Shown piece after piece: positions 11,801-23,122 of a DNA stretch of 64,000 nucleotides. Location of the stretch: positions 4,564,723 to 4,628,722 of the forward strand of contig NC_045145.1 in the NCBI RefSeq assembly GCF_008831285.2, given 5' to 3'. The notes under the pieces are model-generated. The model had not been told where the DNA came from, did not search any database, and saw nothing but the letters and a program-made list of their open reading frames with translations. The position numbers were made by a program, and so were the translations under genes. Every line of letters begins with the position of its first letter. Position 1 is the first letter of the stretch. This DNA comes from Nymphaea colorata (Eukaryota; Streptophyta; Magnoliopsida; Nymphaeales; Nymphaeaceae).

Positions 11801-13993
11801 AGAAAGTCCTCAATTTAGGGATGATTAATTCCACTGCGCCTGGTGTCCGGCATGCTGCTTCCCATGCTCTCAGAAACGCCTAGCACCAGTCAATACATTC
11901 AAATAATCAATATATATAACATTAGAATATATATAACATTTTCAAATTTCTAACAGCACACATGCCGTTTACTGTATCAGCTATACTATGCCCTTTGAGA
12001 CAGAAGTATATCAAACTGCATGTCGTTTACTGGATCAGCTATACTACGCCCTTTGAGACAGAAGTATATCAAACTCAATGAAATTGATAAGAGAATTAAG
12101 AAATCTATGGGAAAAAATATCTGATAATATCTTTGTTGTTTTCCCGTCTATGAAGATCAAAGAAATGACACTTGCTTCTTTAATTACAAGGAATTTGACA
12201 AACAAGGAGTGAATATCCTATTTGCCATATTATTAGATTTAATCACTTCCCCGTTTGATCATATTCAGGTTTTGATCCAAAGCCTTTGGTTAATGAGTTG
12301 GTTGCTTAAAGGATTTTCCCAAAAACATAAGTGGGTAGTAATAAAGCTAGAGTTACTATGTATGAGAGAAAGTTGTGTGCACCGGGCTTACGGTATGAAC
12401 TATGAAGTAAATGAGGGAATGATATTTTGGTGATTTGTTAAAAAGGAATGTCTTTTACAATCTTTTTACTTTTCTTCATGTTCATTTTTGTCTTTAAAAA
12501 AAAATAAACTAAAGGTTTTTTCATCATTAACTGGCGCATATTACCGGTTCGACCGTGTACCGGTGCACAATGGTAACTAAGTACAAAGGGATCGATTGAA
12601 ATTATTTTTCGTCAATAAAACATTTTCACCGGTTACGTTTTGGTTACATAAATTGCACCATCGAACATGCGGTTTTCTCTCCAACTCTCTTTTCCTTTAG
12701 TTTTTATTTTCTTATATTCTACAGGGCCAGAAATATAAAATATTGTGAGTTTGACATAAGTTAATTAGCGGTTAAAAAACTAACTTATTCTCTCTCTGCT
12801 CCATATTTTTCTCTCTGGTCAGCCAATAACAATATCTAAGACTACTTCTGGAACTAAGTTCTATGCTTTATGAGATTTTTTTTCAGCGAATCTAACTGCG
12901 TAGATGTTACTCAAGTATATGAAAGGGTTTGATGTGTTTGATTCTACCATGTATAAGTATGCATCCGGACACATCCCAGTACGTTTCAATACTTATTGAT
13001 CAGATGCAGTCTTTGATAAATCCAATTCATTGATGAATTTTACATGTCTAAAAACCTAAATGTTATACGGTGACCCTTTCTTAAATCCGCCAGTAGCTTT
13101 CATAAGACCAAAGAATTTCTGATGTTAATTTGTAAAACCTCAGAGGCTTTCTACCTGTATATCATAAACTTAGAAGTTAGATGTTTTCATATAATGCGTT
13201 TATATAAATTAAACTTAGGAAACTAATTGGTTCTTGTTAGACAAGAAATCTTGCATTGTTATCTGTGTTTTCCTGAAATACTGTGATTATTTCATTATTT
13301 CAATCATAGTCGCAAATAATGTTTCAAAGGGTGAGTTTTTTTTTGGTATAGGATGATGAGTTTTAAAAAACGAAAAAAATATGGTAAATTTTTAAAAATT
13401 TAAAAAACTAAAAATGGAAGGAAAATAAAATAAGTGAGAATGTAATAAGACAAACATCAAAAGATAAGTAGATTTGCATTAAATAAAAAAGGAAAAAGGA
13501 AACTATTTGACGTTAAAAAATTGGAAAAAAATGAAAAAACTGCAAAAAAAATGAAAAAAAACAAACGTTTTTTCTAAAAAAAAAATTGTTTTTTTTTTTA
13601 GTTTTAAACTGCTAGTTAATTTATCGCATTTTTTCAAAAAAAAAATGTGACTATATTCACAATCACAGTAACAAGATATAAATCAAGGTGAAGTACATGA
13701 AATTCCTGCATTTCGACATATCTCAAAACAACTTTAGCCAATTTAAATTATAACATGCATGATTTTGAAGATGTAGGGATCTTTGACTATCTTACACACA
13801 CACAATATTAAGTCCTTCTTACCGTGGTATCCAAGTTCCTCCCGTTGCCAACAGCACCATAGTCAACGACGTTGAAGCTCGAATGGCATCTGATCGGAGT
13901 CGTCGATGCGGCGGCACAACGAGAGATGGCTAGAAGGGATATCAAGAGCACCAGAGAGATGGCTCGTGAAGGAGGGAAGGTGGAAGGATGCAT
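8891..13993 (-). CDS. Polygalacturonase (glycoside hydrolase family 28), nine exons
   Basis: Secreted pectin-degrading enzyme that hydrolyses alpha-1,4-galacturonosyl bonds of homogalacturonan in cell walls. Minus-strand exons: 13993-13823, 11879-11745, 11608-11444, 10998-10978, 10641-10434, 9973-9892, 9814-9706, 9526-9410, 9118-8891. Every junction is GT-AG, the phases agree, and the joined frame is 411 residues with no internal stop. Residues 1-29 look like a signal peptide. The GH28 motifs are intact: SPNTDGI (about 210-216), GDDC (234-237), CGPGHG with His about 258, and RIK (292-294). VDYGAVGNG and AFLRAWEAAC are family-typical. There is no long prodomain. Exon 4 is a 21-base microexon encoding TCSWAPS, which supplies a conserved Cys and the AP-A-L joint. 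Introns carry transposon debris; intron 1 is 1,943 bases. Length is normal for plant polygalacturonases. Endo or exo action cannot be decided here. Confidence 0.93.
10081..10350 (+). mobile_element. tRNA-derived SINE with duplicated head, in polygalacturonase intron 5
   Basis: The head CCCAAGAGGAGTAGCGAAGC (10081-10128) is repeated exactly at 10129-10176. After it come a box-B-like GTCAGTTCAATTC, GGCACTCTAATT, GAAGCAGCC and a pyrimidine-rich end near TTGTATTGATCTC. The same modules in the same order occur at 29673-29893 and about 34615-34785. This supports a tRNA-related SINE family. It is antisense to the host gene and lies wholly inside an intron. Confidence 0.65.
10412..10433. repeat. (TA)n microsatellite touching the exon 5 splice donor
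   Basis: On the minus strand the donor of polygalacturonase exon 5 reads ACAG|GTATATATAT, so the dinucleotide run starts within the donor consensus itself. Length variation here sits immediately downstream of the exon. Confidence 0.85.
11696..11740. repeat. (TA)n and (GA)n microsatellites in polygalacturonase intron 2
   Basis: A short TA run (about 11696-11710) and a GA run (about 11719-11739) lie next to the donor of exon 2. The GA run gives a spurious Leu-Ser repeat on the minus strand. Confidence 0.85.
11961..12076 (-). repeat. 58-bp tandem duplication with SINE-head similarity, intron 1
   Basis: Unit 11961-12018 is repeated at 12019-12076 with a few substitutions. On the minus strand each unit reads CTCAAAGGGCATAGTATAGC, close to the SINE head near 34785 (CTCAAAGAGGCATAGTGTAG). 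I infer a truncated SINE head that was duplicated, as also happened at 10081-10176. Confidence 0.55.
13305..13657. mobile_element. AT-rich MITE, copy 2, in polygalacturonase intron 1
   Basis: Inverted relative of 1573-1914. Shared stretches include AAAATAAAATAAGTGAGAA and ACAAACATCAAAAGATAAGT, which match the reverse complement of the first copy. Its ends, ATAGTCGCAAATAATG and (minus strand) ATAGTCACATTTTTT, are imperfect inverted repeats. Non-coding. Confidence 0.5.
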
Positions 13994-14086
13994 GACTGTT
14001 GGTGGTGGTTGGCACTCAGCAAGAAGCAGCTAGCAGAGAGAAGGGAAACCAGGCATGCATGTTCTCTGCAAAATACTTGCTGAAGG

Positions 14087-14094
14087 TATTTAAA
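14087..14094 (-). promoter_or_regulatory. Candidate TATA box of the polygalacturonase gene
   Basis: The minus strand reads TTTAAATA about 95 bases upstream of the ATG at 13993, a plausible core-promoter distance for a plant gene. No transcript data support it, and AT-rich DNA makes chance matches common. Confidence 0.35.
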
Positions 14095-14099
14095 ACGGA

Positions 14100-14729
14100 G
14101 GGATATCCTGATTTTGGTGATCTTTTTGGGAGCACCAATGCAGGGAGTGATGATGGGAAAAGAATGGATTATGCAGAGGATTTGGCTCCTTCTTTATGCC
14201 CTAATGGCATTTATTTTATTGCTCTTTATGTTGAATCAATTGCTATTTTATTGCAATAACGGCACAGACGAGAGATGTAGAGAGAGAAAGAGGAGGGCAT
14301 GGAGGTTGATTTATGGCAAGGTCGGGGAGGACGTGCCTTATTTGACGGTTGTTTCTAACTTTCTGTCTCCCTTTTTCCCAACGGTTCAGAGTCCTAGTCT
14401 CCTCCTTCTTATATTTTCAGTTTCAAGATTTACGTTTGCTGCAAAAGCAAAAGATATTAAATGGTGGAAGCAGTTTTTGGGATGAAAGGAACCCCTTAAT
14501 TAAGAGGTAAAACCCTGACCAGGCCTTGGTCTATTAATTGGTATTAATAAATGAGGTTTTCCTCGGGTATTTTTCAATAAAGCTGAATCTTTTGAGAAAA
14601 AATCGGTAATATTCTTTTTTAGAAAAGGAAAAAGAAAACCCATAAATTCGGAGAAAGTAAAACAAAAGAATAAGTAACAAGTAAACATAAAAACAACTTG
14701 TTAAAATGAGACAATAAATGATGTTTTAG
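14100..14729. other. Upstream flank of the polygalacturonase gene, nothing further recognised
   Basis: Two overlapping plus-strand frames (13999-14259, 14114-14485) have no known domain. The interval presumably includes the promoter of the minus-strand gene. Confidence 0.4.
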
Positions 14730-14915
14730 TAGTGATGGAAATGAACGTAAATAATTTAACTCAAGTTTTAAATTTTGAAGCAAAAATGGTGTTCAAATCA
14801 TCAAAAAATGTGAAAAAAATGCAGAAAAAACGTAAAAAAATAATTTGGAGCTTCTTTTGAAAAATGGGTTCTTTATTTTTATATCTGATCCAAAAGCGAT
14901 CCGTTGACATCTCTA
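14730..14915. mobile_element. Possible small hAT-type MITE
   Basis: The right end, read on the minus strand, begins TAGAGATGTCAACGGATC, as at the terminus at 291. The left end TAGTGATGGAAATGA is a weak inverted match. No target duplication was found, so the boundaries are tentative. Confidence 0.3.
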
Positions 14916-15152
14916 AGCACAGAGGAGGAACTGGTTCCAGGCATCGGGTGCACGGGATAGAACTGAGAACAATAGACCTGTCGGGGCTGTCCTTGTTGTA
15001 GACGGAAGGATGACCATCTTTCCGGAGCTTAGTAAGGGTTGCTATGGCCAAGAGTCACAAGCTTGGTCATTCTGGTGAGGATGCCGTCCAAAACCTGGTG
15101 AGGATACTCTCCAAAACCTGCCGGAATGCCGGCCACCCAGTTGGGCAGGTCC

Positions 15153-15345
15153 AGGGGCGGAGGCAGGGTAGAGCCCGCAAAGGCTATGGCCCCATCTCTT
15201 GAAATTTAAAAATTTTACTTGTTCTATATAAAAATTTGGGTCGAAATTTATAAACTTTTTTGGACTCCTCATTATATAAAAATTTAGGTCGAAATTTAGA
15301 AACTTTTTTGGACTCCTCATGAAAAAAATTTACCTCTGCCCATCC
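15153..15345. mobile_element. Small MITE with GGGGCGGAGGCAGG-type ends and an internal tandem repeat
   Basis: The left end is AGGGGCGGAGGCAGGG; the right end on the minus strand is GGGCAGAGGTA, an imperfect inverted match. The same style of termini bounds 63668-63855. Inside, a unit of about 58 bases beginning TATATAAAAATTTGGGTCG is present twice (about 15224-15282 and 15273-15320). Confidence 0.45.
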
Positions 15346-15808
15346 ATGGATAGGTCTACCCTAACACTGGCTGGATTTTACTATGCACCCTGCATTCTAT
15401 TCTAATTTCAGGAGACCATCTTCCAACACTCCTCAAGCTGGCCAGCAGAGGAGATCTAATCTTGCTATTACAGTTGAATGAAATCATGGGAAGAGGAAAT
15501 TATATCTAATCGTGAGCCTACGTTTCTTGAAGAACCGAAGCACGTAGACTTTGGGTCTTCTTCGCTTTTCTCTTTTTCTTTCCTTTTTTTTCAATTAACT
15601 TTCTTTAATTTGTATCACAAATTTTACAAGGAACAATTGCAGGGACAACGTCTAAAACAGAAGGACGCATTTAATTTGTTCAATCTCATGGTCCTTACAT
15701 ATCTTGTGCAATGGATCCAGCAATAAATTGTAAATATTTTCATCTCTTCACCCCTCCCCAACAAGGCGAGTTGCCTTTAAGTGGCTCAAGCGACAGGGAT
15801 TGAGCTTA

Positions 15809-16018
15809 TACCTGGGCATCGGGCTGGTTACCGTACCCGACCAGATCGGGCCCAGGCCGACCTGACGGGGCTCGATTGAGAACGATAACAAATAAAAGAA
15901 AATTTATATTATTATCAAAATACATAAATTTTATTTTATATTTAAAAATATTTTTATTGTAACAGGGTGGTATCAAGCTCGGGTTTTGGGCATGGCGCCG
16001 GCCCAATGCCTAGGTCTA
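15809..16018. mobile_element. Small MITE related to the CCTGGGCAT family
   Basis: The left end TACCTGGGCATCGGGC and the right end (minus strand) AGACCTAGGCATTGGGC are inverted repeats related to those of the larger element at 19517-20440. The centre is A/T-rich. I could not find a clear target duplication. Confidence 0.5.
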
Positions 16019-16289
16019 AGTGAGTCCTCTCCCTCTCTCTCTCTCTCTCATTGTTTTTGCTGAAATAGATGGAGCATCGTGACCATGGGGGTGGTAATAC
16101 CATTGTGAATCGTGGAAAGGAATGGATGCGAAAAGGGGAGAAGAAATTTCAAATAGATTAAGGAGTAAAGAGAATTTTGAACGTGAAGGAGACACAGCTA
16201 AAACATAAATCTTCTTCCTTTTCATGGTCCATCTTTAATTTTTTTTTTTTTTCTTTTCTTTTTCTTCTTGGTGGAAAAGGCACACAATG

Positions 16290-16959
16290 TAGGGCTGCAA
16301 AAGAGCCAAGTCAAGCTCAAGTTGGGCCAGCAGGAGCTCGACTCAACTAAGAAAACTTGAGCTTGAACTCGAGTCAAGCTCGAGCTAGACTGGATGTTGT
16401 GCTGGAACTCAACTTGTTCATGCTAATCATGTTAAGCATGTCTCATTTCTTTTACCTCATTTAATTTGATTAACTTAATTCATTTAACTCATGTAGTTGC
16501 TACTTGTTTAAATATTTTTTTATTAAGATTCAATATTCATTGTGTAGTCAAGCTGAGCCAAAATTTATAAGGCTGCACAAGAACCAAATCGAGCCAGCAC
16601 GAGCTCGACTCAACTCAGAAAACTTGAGCATAAAACGTTGAGGTGGAACTCAACTTGTTTATGTTAAGCATGTCTCATTTCTTTTAACTTATGTAATATG
16701 ATTAACTTAACTCGTTTAACTCGTATAGTTGCTACTTGTTTAATTATTTTTTATTACCATTCAACATTCATTGTGTAGTCAAGCTGAGTCGAGTTTAAAC
16801 AAGTTGAGTTCTTACAACTCGAACTCGACTCATTTAGAGCATATATTGGAACTCATAACTCAAGCTTGACTCGTTTATAAACAAGTCAAGTTCGAGTTGT
16901 GTTTCAACAAGTGAGTTCAAGTGGAATTTGTGCTACCTCGACTCGCTTGTGTAGCCCTA
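16290..16959. mobile_element. Non-autonomous hAT-type element, 670 bp
   Basis: Starts TAGGGCTGCAAAAGAGCC and ends CTCGCTTGTGTAGCCCTA, an inverted terminal pair of the same family as 30308-33943. Flanking 8-mers ACACAATG (16282-16289) and GCACCATG (16960-16967) agree at 6 of 8 positions. Inside, roughly 16290-16557 is followed by a diverged second copy (about 16569-16798); both contain GTTAAGCATGTCTCATTTC and CATTGTGTAGTCAAGCTGAG. No coding sequence. Confidence 0.7.
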
Positions 16960-19516
16960 GCACCATGCCTTTGAACTCAGGACAAGGTCGACTATACCAT
17001 ACGTAGTCCAATTCCTGATCCAAAATTGAGGCTGTTATGTATTTAGTTCGGCTTGGACCACCCATTGCATGATCACCCGCCCAGCCCATCTCCCCCTCTC
17101 TTTCTCTCTCCATCTTTTTACTTAACATGATTTGGCTTTCACTTATTTTAAACATTTTGAATATTAAGAGTATTATTGTAAATTATTATAAATTTTATCT
17201 TCTTCACCTCTTTCTTTTACTTTCCTTTCCATTTTCTTCCTTTCTTATTTTTTCTTTTTCTTTCCTTTCCTTTTTCACCCCCTCCCTTTCCCTTCATCCA
17301 AAGAAAACCTTAAAGATTGGGCTCATATCCTGTCAAATCGCATTTAAAATATATTGATTTCAATGAATACGTTGGACTGATACACACGGCCCCAAAAATC
17401 ACCCGGTGGACAAAACAAATTAATAAATGCGATATGCAAAGTGTATTTAATAAAGATTAGTTAATTTGAGTGGCGCTATTTAAATGCATGTGGAGCGAGA
17501 AACAAACTTGACGGCTTAAGAAAATTATGATTCTGATGAGAAAAATCATATTAAAGGTAGGTTCTTTCAGCTGAATCTATTTGACCCACATTGAATTTAG
17601 TGTTTGTTTTTTTTTACCCTGTTAGGAAATTGGCAGAGTACCGAATCAATGAGACTCATGTTCTTCGGAGTGGAGATTCCGGTTGGATTGGACTTACTGC
17701 CTCAAGACTCAAATCTAAATTCAAAAGGGACTGGGTGTAACAGATCTGGACCAGGTCCATACGGCACAAATGAGAAATTAGTGATGTCCTTTTCATTTTG
17801 CCCATCAATATTAGAAATTTGGATCAGAGCCCAGATCTTGTATGAATTACTACGAAAGTCATACCCGGAAGGATATTACTAATAGTTACCTACAGATCTC
17901 ATCAAAACTTGATTATATTCAATGCCTTGACACCCAACTGACCTGATCATGAGATGCAAACATGGATCTTTTCCATGTAATTCATGTTCTAGATTTGACA
18001 CTTGGGATCAGCACACAAATTTTTTTTAGTTATTTGAGGTAAACAAGGAGTAGTATTTCATCATATCGCCTACCACCCATGAAGAAAGCCAAAACCCCCA
18101 CCCTTCCCCATCCCCGAAGAGCATGTACCTCCACCACCTATCATATTTGACTTAATAAAATCTTTCTTGTCAACACTACATAAAATCATCTAAAGGGGGT
18201 CTCTATTGGAATCTTTACTGCTAACCAGCCTAGAAAATCTAAAGAACTAAGCAAAAAAGAAGACACTATGTGTCAAAACAAAATATATAAAATATTTTTT
18301 TTTTGGTGGAATGAATTTTTTAGTACTTTATTTTGATAAAAATTTCAGAGATCAAAGATACAGAACAGAAAGTAGAATAAGCAACAGATGTTAGATTTAA
18401 TTACGGCTGACTTAATCGAAACCTGGACTTTTTTGTTATTATATAAGTTTTTGGACTTGCTAACACGCAGTTACACCATGTTGATTTTGGAGTTGGCAAT
18501 ATTGCACATTATATTAGAATTGGGTGAAAATTGATTAGATTTTTATCAAACAGAAAAATAAATAAGATTGTAAATGCATAATTCTAACAAGATCAAACTC
18601 ATATGTGTTTAAACAATGGATCTGCTTGTAAAATTGTTTAGAATATGAATTAACGACTAGATTTTTTTTTTTTTTTTTTTTTGGGATTCAATGTATAAAT
18701 TCAGAGTCGGGAAAAGTCCAATTAGAGCAACAATTGATTAGTGAAATTAGAGGTGGATTTAACTTATGCAATTTGATTCCAATGTCAATAAACGTTAACA
18801 TCTTATTAAAAAATTGCATCTGATTTAAATTTAAGAAATGATATAGATCGTCAACTTGTGGACCGAAGTAAGGGCGATGGCCTAGAGCTGCACCTTTAGC
18901 CTGCAAAGATGTACCTAGACGATCATGCTGGTCGTAGTCAACTATTACCTAATTTTAAAAGGTAAGAATTTGGATTTTCTATTACCTAAATTATTTAATA
19001 TTATTTAGCTTGTAGACTTATATTTTAAAAAAGACGAAGGCGCTAACCCTTTACCTTTTGAGTTAATAATTTCAATGAAAACTCATAGTGCACATTAATA
19101 ATCGTAATATATGTTTATTTAGCTTGTGTCTAATTACAAGGTCATTGTCGAGCAAAAAGGCCAGATGGGTGGCATCCAGTTGATTTTGACGAGTAGAGGA
19201 TGCAGATTAAGTTAAGTCCCGTTGGAGTTGATGTGACAGGGATTGGATTTCCATGGATTCACATTATCTATCCAAGGACATGAAAAATTTTATTGCAACG
19301 AGTAAATTTCTTTGAAATGAAATGTGTTCAATCCACTGACCATCCTGGTTAACGGACTAGAAGAACTAGTGGCAACCGAGAGGATCGCCACGACACAATC
19401 CATACCATTGACTCTGGGAGGCAAGCTAAGAGGGGGCTTTTCTTGCTGGTCAAGCCCATGACAGCTAAAAGAACATAGACTAGGTCAAGTCAAGGATGAC
19501 AACTATCTAAACTAAC
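16960..19516. other. Intergenic, no supported gene
   Basis: Contains a pyrimidine-rich strand (17170-17300) and a poly-T run (18660-18683). Short open frames at 17604-17882 and 18688-18906 have no recognisable domain. Confidence 0.45.
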
Positions 19517-20440
19517 TAGGCCTGGGCATCAGGCCGGGCCGGGTACCAGGCCTGGTCGACCATGCCCGAGGCCCAGTCCAGCCCGTTTTCCATTTTTGTT
19601 AACTGGCGGGCCGGGCCGGGTCTTGCGGCACCCCCTCCCAGCTGACCCAATGAATCCCATCCCGACAACGGCTGTCCTCAGCTTCCTCTCGGCGGTATAC
19701 GAAAACTCTCCCGGCAGGCTAAGAGAACAAATTCCTGCCTCGCATCGGTAACTCTCATTACCCCCTTCCTCAATCCCTCCCCCTTTATCAATTTTCATCA
19801 ATCGCCTGATCTCTGGCGCTCACCCCTGTCTCCCCCTATATCCTTAACACCCATATTTGTGCTTTCTTGAGTGTTGCTCAATCGGAGCTTCCAAAACTGA
19901 TCGACAGGCTCGGCCCTCGCCACTTTCGCCGTCGTTGTTCGCCACCCGTGCCATCGCCGGCGTTCCTTTCGGTTTCTGAACCTCAGGTGCGCCGGAAGTA
20001 TTACCCCCATTTCATGTTGAATATTTATCTTAGTTATATTGTGAACAGAAGATTTCATTTGCGCTTAAAACCTTACATTATTTTATGCAGTTGTTGAGAC
20101 GAACCTGAAAATGCGATGGTGGCCCAGTGGTGGAGCGAAGACGGACCAGACGGTGGCGACGGTGGAAGACCTCTCTCTGCGGCGAAGGAAAAGAAAATGT
20201 GACGGGGAGGGAGGGCGCGGGACGGCGGGAGGAAGGAAATGAGGCCATCAATCGATTGACCTAACGAGTAACGGGCTGTTGGGCCGGGCCGGGCTTAGAA
20301 AGTAATAACCAGGCCCGGCCCATTAAGATATCGGGCCGGGTCGGGCATACTAAACTTAAGCCCGATAAGAAATATGTGTGACCCAGACCCGACCCATACC
20401 GGGCCGGCCCGGCGGTGGCCCGGCCCGACGCCCAGGCCTA
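19517..20440. mobile_element. Non-autonomous hAT-type element with exact 8-bp target duplication
   Basis: The termini are TAGGCCTGGGCATCAGGCC and, on the minus strand, TAGGCCTGGGCGTCGGGCC. AAACTAAC flanks it on both sides (19509-19516 and 20441-20448), an exact 8-bp duplication as hAT transposases produce. Subterminal regions are dense in GGGCCGGG and its complement. The 924-bp body is much more GC-rich than its surroundings and has short frames (19798-20058 minus, 19867-20097 plus) without a recognised domain. No transposase is present. Confidence 0.85.
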
Positions 20441-21362
20441 AAACTAACTGCCTGGAGTGGTTAATTTCCAGGCAATTTTCTGCCATTAATTCTCTTCTTT
20501 TTGCTCTCCTCCTTCCTGATCTCTCTTCTCCAAAAGTCGAGAAATATGGGGACTCATGGTACGGTGGGCTTACAATAACGTGTCACCTATTATTATTCTT
20601 CTTCTTATTCTTGTAACTAGTGGTAACCTACTGAACTCCTCAAGAAAATTTTATCTCCAATATTCATGACATTTTCTTGCAATGAATACAATCACAAAGT
20701 GGTGGGGATATGCCCAACACATCACCTGACAATACCGACACCTTTTTGCTTTGATGTTCCAGCGAAGCTTCATATTTTGTCTTTCTCTTTCTCTTCTATA
20801 TTTATAATGAGGTAGTTTCTTCACAATGCTTCCTAATCGTAGAAACTATCTGCCTGTTTATGTCCACCTTCACAATGCTTCTTAACCAAAGAAACAACCA
20901 CCTATTTATGCACACCTTTACAATGCTTCCTAATCGAAGAACATGTTTATTTATGCACACCCGTTAATTCCTAACCAAAGAAACTACAAGTTAATTCTTG
21001 ACAGAAGAAACTGATTCTTTCCCTTTTATATATTTATGAAGAGGTAGTTTCTTCAGTTAGGAAGCATTGTGAAGGTTCCCTTTTATATATTTATGAAGAG
21101 GTGGTTTCTTCAGTTAGGAAGCATTGTGAAGGTGTACATGAATAGGTAAGTAATTTCTTTAGTTAGAAGGTATTGTGAAAGTGTGCATAAATAGGTAGGT
21201 AATTTCTTCGGTTAGGAAGCATTGTGAAAGTGTACATAAATAGGCAGGTAGTTTCTTCGATTATGAAACATTATGAAGAAACTTCATAAATATAGAAGAG
21301 AGAAAAAAAAGTTAGTTCTTACGAATTTGAGGAATTTACTAGGAGAGAGGAGGAGGAGCACC

Positions 21363-21763
21363 ATGGACAAGATCATGAAGAAGGCTGCCATGAAAGAACC
21401 AGTGACTCTTGATGTTCTTCCAAGAGAAGTCGTTGCAGAGATCGTAGCACGCGTTGTTTCTTCATCGCCAATCATGTCGTCGATTGATCTTACCAACATG
21501 AAGCTCACGTAACTTTTCTATCTTCTTCAACATATTCAACATTCAAGCACTCTGCATGGATTCTCTAAAGGGTTTCATTTGAATGGGGTGCGAAGGTGCA
21601 AGATGATGCGTGAAGCTGCAAGTGATAGATGGGTCCTCAAACGAGCCACCATTATGGATGGATCTTTAAGGCTAGGCTGGTGGCTGTATCGGCCGGGCTC
21701 ATTGCCGTTGGCATTAAATTGTGCAGAGGCAGGAAATCAATTAGCAACTGTGTTACAGGCATG
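21363..21763 (+). CDS. F-box protein N-terminal exons, array unit 1 (best-preserved copy)
   Basis: Exon 1 (21363-21508) starts MDKIMKKAAMKEPVTLDVLP and has an F-box-like helix pair, LPREVVAEIVARV then SSIDLTNMKL. An 87-base GT-AG intron (21509-21595) leads to exon 2 (21596-21763): CKMMREAASDRWVLKRA, GWWLYRPGS and LNCAEAGNQLA, ending at a GCATG|GTATAAA donor. The layout (LP..V...I.ARV, L..CK.....A, WW, C.EAGN..A) resembles plant F-box proteins of the At1g67340/At2g35280 type, which act as substrate adaptors of SCF ubiquitin ligases, often with SEL1-like repeats. Only the N-terminal portion is present, with no clear C-terminal domain. No stop or frameshift is visible here, unlike the other copies. 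Confidence 0.5.
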
Positions 21764-22189
21764 GTATAAATTTGTTGTTCTTTTTTCCATATTACAGATT
21801 TAATCTTTTCATTCGATAATGTTATTTTGTTATCTTCATATGTCACAACACAAGCTAAATTTTGTCTCTCTCTCCCTTCTATATTTATGAAGAGGTAGTT
21901 TCTTTACAATGTTTCCTAACCGTATAAACTATCTGCCTATTTATGCATACTTTCACAATGCTTCGTAACCGAAAAACTACTTGTCTATTTATGCACATTT
22001 GTTAATTCCTAACTAAAGAAACTACATTTTAATTCTATCTCTTCTATATTTATGAAGAGGTAGTTTTTTCAATTAAGAAGCAGTGTGAAGGTATGCATAA
22101 ATATCAGGTAGTTTTTTCGGTTAGGAATGATTGTAAAGGTGTGCATAAATAGGGAGGTACAAATCTTAGCATGCATTGCATCTTATTCT

Positions 22190-22538
22190 TGCAGAAGAAG
22201 TCATTGTAAAGATCGTAGCACGCATTGTTTCTTCATTGTCGATCATGTTGTCGGTTCTTTAACTTGCAAACATGAAGCTCACGTAAGTTTTCTGTCTTAT
22301 ACAACATATTCAACTTTCAAGCACTCTGCATTGATTCTCTAAAGGGTTTCATTTGAATAGGGTACGCATGTGCAAGTTACTGCGTGAAGCTGCAAGGGAT
22401 AATTAGGTGCTTAGATGAACCACCATTGTGGACGAATCTCGAAGGCTAGGCTGGTGGCTGTACCGGCCGGGCTCATGGCCATTGGTACTGGATTGTGCGG
22501 AGGCAAGAAATCAATTAGCGGTCAGTGTTCTAGGAATG
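22190..22538 (+). pseudogene. F-box fragment, array unit 2
   Basis: Lacks the start region. Exon 1 remnant (about 22190-22282) has GTTCTTTAACTT, putting a stop where other units read GAA. The intron acceptor CAG has become CAT (GTACGCAT|GTGCAAG), and exon 2 (to 22538) has a TAG in place of a Trp codon. Clearly non-functional. Confidence 0.7.
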
Positions 22539-23122
22539 GTATGAATTTGTGGTTCTTTTTCCATATTATAGGTTTAATCTTTTCATGTGATAATCTTATT
22601 CTATTATCTTCATAGGTTGCAACATAATCCAAATTTTATCTCTCTCTCTCTCTTTTCTATATTCATGAAGAGGTAGTTTATTCACAATGCTTCCTAATTG
22701 TTATCTGCTCATTTATGCACATCTTCACAATACTTAATAACCGAAGAGACTACCTGTCTATTTATGCAGACCTGTTAATTTCGAACCGAAGAAACTATAT
22801 GTTAATTCCTAACCAAAGGAACTGGTTCTCCCTCTATTCTATATTGATGAAGAAGTAGTTTCTTCAGTTAAGAAACATTGTGAGGGTGTACATAAATATA
22901 TAGGTAGTTTCTTCGGTTAGGAAGGATTGTGAATGTATGCATAAATAGGTATGTAATTTCTTCTATTAGAAAGCATTACGAAGGTGTGCATAAACAGGCA
23001 GGTGGTTTCTTTGGTTAGAAAACATTGCGAAGAAACTACCTATTCATAAATATATAAGAGAGAGCGAGAAACTGGTTCTTACGAATTTGAGGAATTTAGT
23101 AGGAAATGGGAGGAGGAGCACC

